This document shows, piece by piece, positions 59,773 to 64,000 of a stretch of DNA of 64,000 nt; positions within the stretch are counted from its first letter, which is position 1, and each line of letters starts with the position of its first letter. The stretch comes from Flavobacterium suncheonense GH29-5 = DSM 17707 (GTDB lineage: Bacteria > Bacteroidota > Bacteroidia > Flavobacteriales > Flavobacteriaceae), in assembly GCF_000430025.1 (NCBI RefSeq), contig NZ_AUCZ01000008.1, positions 62,001 through 126,000 on the forward strand, given 5' to 3'. A program made the translations under genes and the position numbers. A model generated the notes under the pieces. It saw only the letters and a list, made by a program, of their open reading frames with translations, did not search any database and was not told the DNA's origin.

Positions 59773-60630
59773 ATGGCACGAGACAGAAAAACGATTAAAA
59801 AAGAAATGACAGACGCCTTTATACAAAATGCGGATGTTCAAACATTATACGGATTAACTCCCGGGAGCTCTTTCGAGCAGGAGTTCTCACTTGTGTCACT
59901 TGAAAATATAATTTTTGAAATAATCTCTTTTTGTATTTGGACACATGAGCAAATCGTTGAACGCAACGCTCAAAACTCCCGCCCTCAAAACCTACCAAAT
60001 TTCAGAGCGGCGGTTTTGAACTTTCACGACGGGCTTGAGCTTGTTTGGAAGGACGGCGCATTCAGTTATGACCTAACGGGTGTAACTGATGCTGAAGAAA
60101 GAAAAATAATTGACCGTTGTGCGGTGTTAGAGTCGGATGATGGCGAACTTGTTGTGAAAATTGCCACGGACAACGCGGGGTCGTTGGAACCGGTAACGGA
60201 ACCACAAAAAACAAGAGTGCTTTCCTACCTGCGACAAATCAAAGTACCAGGTGTAAAAATCAGATTGATTAACGAAACGGCCGATTTGCTTAAGGTTAAT
60301 TTAACCGTTTATGTTGACCCCATGATTATCGACATGGGTACCGGGCAACTTTTAAACACGTCCGAGGAGGTTTACCCGGTTAAGGACGCCATCGATAACT
60401 ATTTGGCGAACCTTGAGTTTAACGGAGCGTTTGTTAAGGATTACTTCCGAGCTGAAATAAGCAAAGCGGAAGGTGTAAAACTACCGGTTGTTGATTTGTT
60501 ACAATGGAAATATGCGAGTTTACCGTTTATTGACGTTGGAGAATGGCAAACTTCAAATGCTGGTTATTTTAAGATTTTACCGGAAAATTTAACTATAAAC
60601 TATCTGCCTAATGTTTTGGTCAACAGCTGA
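59773..60630 (+). CDS. Baseplate J-like protein (gp47-like)
   Basis: A 285-residue protein (TLYGLTPGSSFEQEFSLVSLENIIFEIISFCIWTHEQIVER ... VKIRLINETADLLKVNLTVYVDP ... VYPVKDAIDNYLANLEFNGAF). Matches the baseplate J/gp47 pattern. Confidence 0.82.
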   Translation: MARDRKTIKKEMTDAFIQNADVQTLYGLTPGSSFEQEFSLVSLENIIFEIISFCIWTHEQIVERNAQNSRPQNLPNFRAAVLNFHDGLELVWKDGAFSYDLTGVTDAEERKIIDRCAVLESDDGELVVKIATDNAGSLEPVTEPQKTRVLSYLRQIKVPGVKIRLINETADLLKVNLTVYVDPMIIDMGTGQLLNTSEEVYPVKDAIDNYLANLEFNGAFVKDYFRAEISKAEGVKLPVVDLLQWKYASLPFIDVGEWQTSNAGYFKILPENLTINYLPNVLVNS

Positions 60631-61108
60631 TTTTTCAATACTGGTTGAGCAGCTAATGCCTACTTTTTTGCGAAAGGTAAAGCATTTGGCTTTGCTTAGA
60701 AGTTTTGTTACGCCATTGGTGAAGCTGCACGATGATACATTGTACAAAATTCAGCATGACGGTCGTACGATCTATTTGGAAAAGTTGCTGAATGAATATT
60801 ACCAGGTTACGGGGTACGACACCCAAAACCACGAGGCAACAAAGCTTATTTACATAGACGACTTACCGGATGTTGAAAAGCTTTACATCTACCAAAACGA
60901 GGAAACTGAAGTTAGCTTTTTAGAAGATGACGGCGATGATAACGAAGATGATGTTTTTTTGGATGCCGATAATGAAAGTTATGTTTCATACAGTTGGATC
61001 ATCTTTATGCCGGACACGATTTCTTTTGAAGAAATTAAGCTAAGGGCTTTGGTTGATAGTTACCGTTACGCAGGAAAAAAATACACAATACAAACTTACA
61101 CACCATGA
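60611..61108 (+). CDS. Tail protein (gp48/gpI-like)
   Basis: A 165-residue protein overlapping the J gene by 20 bp. It begins MFWSTADFSILVEQLMPTFLRKVKH and has a very acidic insert (EDDGDDNEDD). By position it is the gp48/gpI-type protein linking baseplate to fibre. Confidence 0.65.
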   Translation: MFWSTADFSILVEQLMPTFLRKVKHLALLRSFVTPLVKLHDDTLYKIQHDGRTIYLEKLLNEYYQVTGYDTQNHEATKLIYIDDLPDVEKLYIYQNEETEVSFLEDDGDDNEDDVFLDADNESYVSYSWIIFMPDTISFEEIKLRALVDSYRYAGKKYTIQTYTP

Positions 61109-61905
61109 ATTTAATTGATTTTACAAAAACAGGAGGCTACCGTTTCAAGCAGTTCACACTCCGAAAAATGCAGGAAGCTTACTTTCATATTCTGAAAGCT
61201 TTCGTAAGCTTTTGTAATGTTCCTGATACCGGAAACTATATCATTTCAGGGTGTACAATTTCGGGTACAAATATTACATCCGGGTATATGTATATTGACG
61301 GGGAACTTTGCCGATTTGAGGAAACGCCAGGCGATTTAACCACAAAGATCAAGAAGGATATCGCCATTGAAAACTTGGCATTTAAAAACGGATCGAACCA
61401 GCCAGTATTCAGATACACATCGGCAGTAGTTCATGAAACGGAAGGTACGGCACTTAGTAGTTTTACAAGGGTTTATCCGGTGTTTGATGCAAACTATGTT
61501 CACACTGATAATAATTTCACAGCTGCTCTACTTGCGAAACTAATGGGTATTGAAACTGGAGCGCAGAAAAATGTTCAAACGGACTGGGATGTTGAAAACC
61601 CGTTGTCGGATGCTTATTTGAAAAACAAGCCAATTATTCCTAATATTTTGGCGTCTAAAACTGCGAATTTAGGAGCATATCCCAGTAATACAACAGCAGT
61701 TATAACTTTTCCTGATGTTGGTACATCCGATTATAAAGTTTTAATTGAAATTGAGTCGTTTAATCCTATTGGTTCACGAGGTCAGGATATAATGGCCTAC
61801 GCTACCGCCGCCAAAACATCATCATCGTTTGAATTCATGGGTATTGCATTTGATAACACGGGCGTCCGAAACATAAAGCTTCATTATATTTTAATAAAGA
61901 ATTAG
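61105..61905 (+). CDS. Tail fibre-like protein
   Basis: A 266-residue protein: N-terminal attachment part (MNLIDFTKTGGYRFKQFTLRKMQEAYFHIL), then ISGCTISGTNITSGYMYIDGELCRFEE and the spacer QKNVQTDWDVENPLSDAYLKNKPIIP, a piece common in tail fibres. Host recognition role is likely. No DGR variable repeat is seen here. Confidence 0.72.
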   Translation: MNLIDFTKTGGYRFKQFTLRKMQEAYFHILKAFVSFCNVPDTGNYIISGCTISGTNITSGYMYIDGELCRFEETPGDLTTKIKKDIAIENLAFKNGSNQPVFRYTSAVVHETEGTALSSFTRVYPVFDANYVHTDNNFTAALLAKLMGIETGAQKNVQTDWDVENPLSDAYLKNKPIIPNILASKTANLGAYPSNTTAVITFPDVGTSDYKVLIEIESFNPIGSRGQDIMAYATAAKTSSSFEFMGIAFDNTGVRNIKLHYILIKN

Positions 61906-61907
61906 GT

Positions 61908-62396
61908 ATGAAATTTTTCAAAGCAATTGAGCAGCCGCAAAAGCCATTTATAACCTGGCACGAATGGGCAAAAGATATAATTGAATTAACAGAAATGGGT
62001 GAATATGGCAACCCGTTGATTGTTGGCGAAGATTATATCCCGGAGTACATATATGGTGTATGTCCTTGGAAAATAGAGGGTGGTGAATTAGTTGAAAGAA
62101 CTTCCGGTGAAATGAACGCATTTGAGGCCGAGTTTGAAGTTGAAACTACGCTTCGAGAAAATGCGGCTAAGATTTCAGAAATAAACACTGGGTCGTTTAC
62201 CTATGATTCAACAGACTTCCCTATGGACGATGTTAGCCGATTGTTTTATACAGCAATTGCCAACGAGCCTCCGGTCGGGGATGTCAAATGCATGACAGTT
62301 GACGGAACCTTGTACAATTTGCCAAATGCGAACATTGGAGCATTTATAACGGAGTATTATAAACAACTAAGAGTATTGGCACAGCCACCGGTATAG
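61908..62396 (+). CDS. Hypothetical tail-region protein
   Basis: A 162-residue protein (MKFFKAIEQPQKPFITWHEWAKDIIELTEMGEYGN...) between two fibre genes. Unknown family. Possibly a fibre chaperone or short fibre. Confidence 0.6.
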   Translation: MKFFKAIEQPQKPFITWHEWAKDIIELTEMGEYGNPLIVGEDYIPEYIYGVCPWKIEGGELVERTSGEMNAFEAEFEVETTLRENAAKISEINTGSFTYDSTDFPMDDVSRLFYTAIANEPPVGDVKCMTVDGTLYNLPNANIGAFITEYYKQLRVLAQPPV

Positions 62397-62397
62397 T

Positions 62398-63651
62398 ATG
62401 TTAAGCATTGAATTAAAAGAAGACAGCGCTGAAAAGTTGGCGGCCATTGCGGGCAAGCCAACGAAGCACTATTTGTTTGCGGCGGAGCTTAATCAGATGG
62501 TTGAGGCGATTAATGATTTATCATCCAACCCTGCTTTTACGGAATTCATAACCTATTTGGCTCCGGAACTTGACGGCACGGATTTTTCCGCTCCCGCGAA
62601 TCAGGAATGGAAAATTAAAGGCGTGAATTATACCAACCCGGCAGCAGTAGAGCATGTGATTACACTGGCCTCGTCTGGGCTAAAAAAATTCGTGCTCTTT
62701 GTTGCAAATTCAGATAATACAATCGAAATGATTAACGGTACGGAAAGTGCTAACCCGGAAGTTCCTCCCGTTCCTGCCGATACGTTGTTCTATGCGATGT
62801 ACTTGGTTACCGATTCGTTGGTTGGTGAAGAAATCCCGCCAGTACTCGGGACCAACTACAAAACGAAAGCCGAAAACGGTGACGCTATTTATTCTCTCGG
62901 ATCCTTCGAATATCTAAGCGGTACCGAAGCTTCCTACAACAGAATATGGAGCGCAGATACCGGAATGATTAAAGCGATAAGCGTGTCCGCCGGAAATCCT
63001 AATGTTTATCCCGGGAAGAAGTACACTATTAAAAATGAGTTGGCATCACCTCTTACAATTAAGCATCAGGATACAACATTGTCCGGTTCTAATTATAAGA
63101 AATTTTGGTTTTTCAGCGGCTTAGACTTGATATTGCAACCTGGAGAAAGCGCAAAATTTCACTATTCACAAGGAAGATTTGAATTTGTTTCAAGCTCAAA
63201 ATTATCTGAAAAAACGTTACAGGATTTTTACTTCCCTATTTCGAGAACTTCAATAAATAGAAGTGCTACTGGTAACTTTATGGCTAAAAACAGTATTTCA
63301 TTAAGTGGACCGTTTACATCTGACACAGGTCAAACCAATCACTTGCTTTTGGGGCCGTCCGGTGCTAATTCACATTTTGTTGCTCCTTTTAAAATGGAGT
63401 TAAAAGATATTTTTATGGATTGGAATGATACAAATGCTTTTCAAATTTCAATATGGAAGACTGCGTTTGGGGGAGGTTCAGCTGTTGAATTTTTCTATCG
63501 TTCAGTTTCAGGAACACAGAGTATTAATGAATCCAATTTATCCACAGGAGTTACAATAAATAAAAATGACCGTATAAGTATTTTTATTTCAGATACAGGT
63601 TCAGGAACAGCTTGGACTCAGATCCATTTAAAATTTAAAGAACTATTGTAA
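62398..63651 (+). CDS. Distal tail fibre/adhesin candidate
   Basis: A 417-residue protein, beta-rich, with Gly/Ser/Thr-rich stretches. The C-terminal 130 residues (from NRSATGNFMAKNSISLSGPFTSDTGQ) look like a receptor-binding tip domain. It is the largest fibre gene in view. No VR-like sequence is found in it. Confidence 0.65.
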   Translation: MLSIELKEDSAEKLAAIAGKPTKHYLFAAELNQMVEAINDLSSNPAFTEFITYLAPELDGTDFSAPANQEWKIKGVNYTNPAAVEHVITLASSGLKKFVLFVANSDNTIEMINGTESANPEVPPVPADTLFYAMYLVTDSLVGEEIPPVLGTNYKTKAENGDAIYSLGSFEYLSGTEASYNRIWSADTGMIKAISVSAGNPNVYPGKKYTIKNELASPLTIKHQDTTLSGSNYKKFWFFSGLDLILQPGESAKFHYSQGRFEFVSSSKLSEKTLQDFYFPISRTSINRSATGNFMAKNSISLSGPFTSDTGQTNHLLLGPSGANSHFVAPFKMELKDIFMDWNDTNAFQISIWKTAFGGGSAVEFFYRSVSGTQSINESNLSTGVTINKNDRISIFISDTGSGTAWTQIHLKFKELL

Positions 63652-64000
63652 TGAATTACACGAGAATCATAGACAATATACCGGCGCAAACATATTCGGC
63701 CGAATGGTTAGAAGAAAATGCAGATAAAATCATAAACGGCGCGTTAGTTCGTGAATGGGTTTTAGCGTCTCAATACACAGGAGATTTTATAAAACCCAAA
63801 TGGAACGGAACAAATTACTATGAAAGCGCAACACCGGAAGAAATTACCGAGTACAATCGTAAAGACGTTCCACAGATTGTTTCACAGCGACAGTTACGCA
63901 CGCAATTAGCCCTGCAAGGTATTCCATTTTCTGATATTGAAAATGCAATACAATCTTTGCCTGAACCTGACAGAAAGATAGCGGAAATCGCGTGGGATTA
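63651..64000 (+). CDS. Hypothetical phage protein, cut by the window edge
   Basis: The frame (MNYTRIIDNIPAQTYSAEWLEE...) is open to the end of the window. It overlaps the fibre stop codon by one base. A region like QLRTQLALQGIPFSDIENAIQSL resembles short proteins found at the end of fibre operons. Function unknown. Confidence 0.65.
   Translation, partial: MNYTRIIDNIPAQTYSAEWLEENADKIINGALVREWVLASQYTGDFIKPKWNGTNYYESATPEEITEYNRKDVPQIVSQRQLRTQLALQGIPFSDIENAIQSLPEPDRKIAEIAWD

Larger units (their letters stand above)
30366..64000 (+). mobile_element. Mu-like transposable prophage (right end outside the window)
   Basis: From about 30,366 the gene order is that of a Mu-type phage: S24 repressor, small early DNA-binding protein, DDE transposase (MuA), AAA ATPase (MuB), early genes with GemA- and DUF3164-like members, then gp27/28/29/36/F/G homologues, protease/scaffold, capsid, lysis genes and a contractile tail. 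The left terminus is placed at TGTACTAAATAAAAA (30,366) because Mu-type ends start with TG; the exact base is uncertain by some 30 bp. All modules seen look intact. The element is more AT-rich than the flanking host genes. Confidence 0.93.

Noticed and set aside
61105..63651. A third DGR variable repeat in the tail fibre genes
   Set aside because: No stretch resembling GCCGGCTGGTCGTTG or the CTCCCRCC end of the repeats was seen there.

Overview
The window is a piece of a Flavobacterium-like chromosome (Bacteroidota, Flavobacteriaceae). The protein families (SprA-free but typical core: DUF4301, DUF3127, TonB receptor under a TPP riboswitch, bacterial geranylgeranylglyceryl phosphate synthase, orphan histidine kinase), the promoters of the form TTG-N17..19-TAnnTTTG, and the lack of strong Shine-Dalgarno sites all point there. 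Species cannot be named from the sequence alone.

Positions 1 to about 30,350 are host core genome: the 3' part of polA; an SdpR/SdpI-type regulator and membrane pair with a clear palindromic operator; the ribosomal run rplM-rpsI-rpsB-tsf; queuosine-precursor transporter, tag, aat, DUF3127 and flavin reductase; a histidine kinase, HIT protein and greA; a thiamine-type TonB receptor behind a TPP riboswitch, with arfB, DUF4301, a PnuC-like transporter and GGGP synthase upstream; a truncated globin and phosphopantetheinyl transferase; ahcY; rplU-rpmA; two M16 peptidases; a DMT exporter; and an HMA-domain lipoprotein. The host part ends in a host gene fragment that has lost its 5' end.

From about 30,366 to beyond the right edge lies a Mu-like transposable prophage that looks intact as far as it can be seen. 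Its left end carries iterated short repeats. It is followed by a leftward S24-type repressor with three matching palindromic operators, and then a rightward early region: small Cro/Ner-like protein, MuA-like DDE transposase, MuB-like ATPase, a second P-loop ATPase, many small overlapping genes, a DUF3164-like protein, a tRNA-like element and a GemA-like protein. The late genes are in two divergent blocks. The leftward block holds the terminase subunits, gp36, portal, MuF fused to an HExxH domain, gpG and a gp37-like protein. The rightward block holds protease/scaffold, capsid, holin-like protein, endolysin, a candidate unimolecular spanin, sheath, tube, a frameshifted tail chaperone, tape measure, baseplate and fibres.

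The most interesting system is a diversity-generating retroelement (DGR) at 39,073-41,110, inside the early region. Two tandem small genes each end in a variable repeat. A template repeat lies between the second gene and a DGR-type reverse transcriptase. Over the aligned core, every difference between template and variable repeats (11 in one, 13 in the other) falls on a template adenine, and all non-adenine positions match. The targets are 151 and 122 residue proteins encoded among early genes, not tail fibres, so what they bind is an open question. Two cargo-like genes with their own promoters (a lipoprotein at 41,777 and a counter-oriented gene at 43,458) and a leucine-type tRNA-like element with an abnormal anticodon arm are further points of interest.
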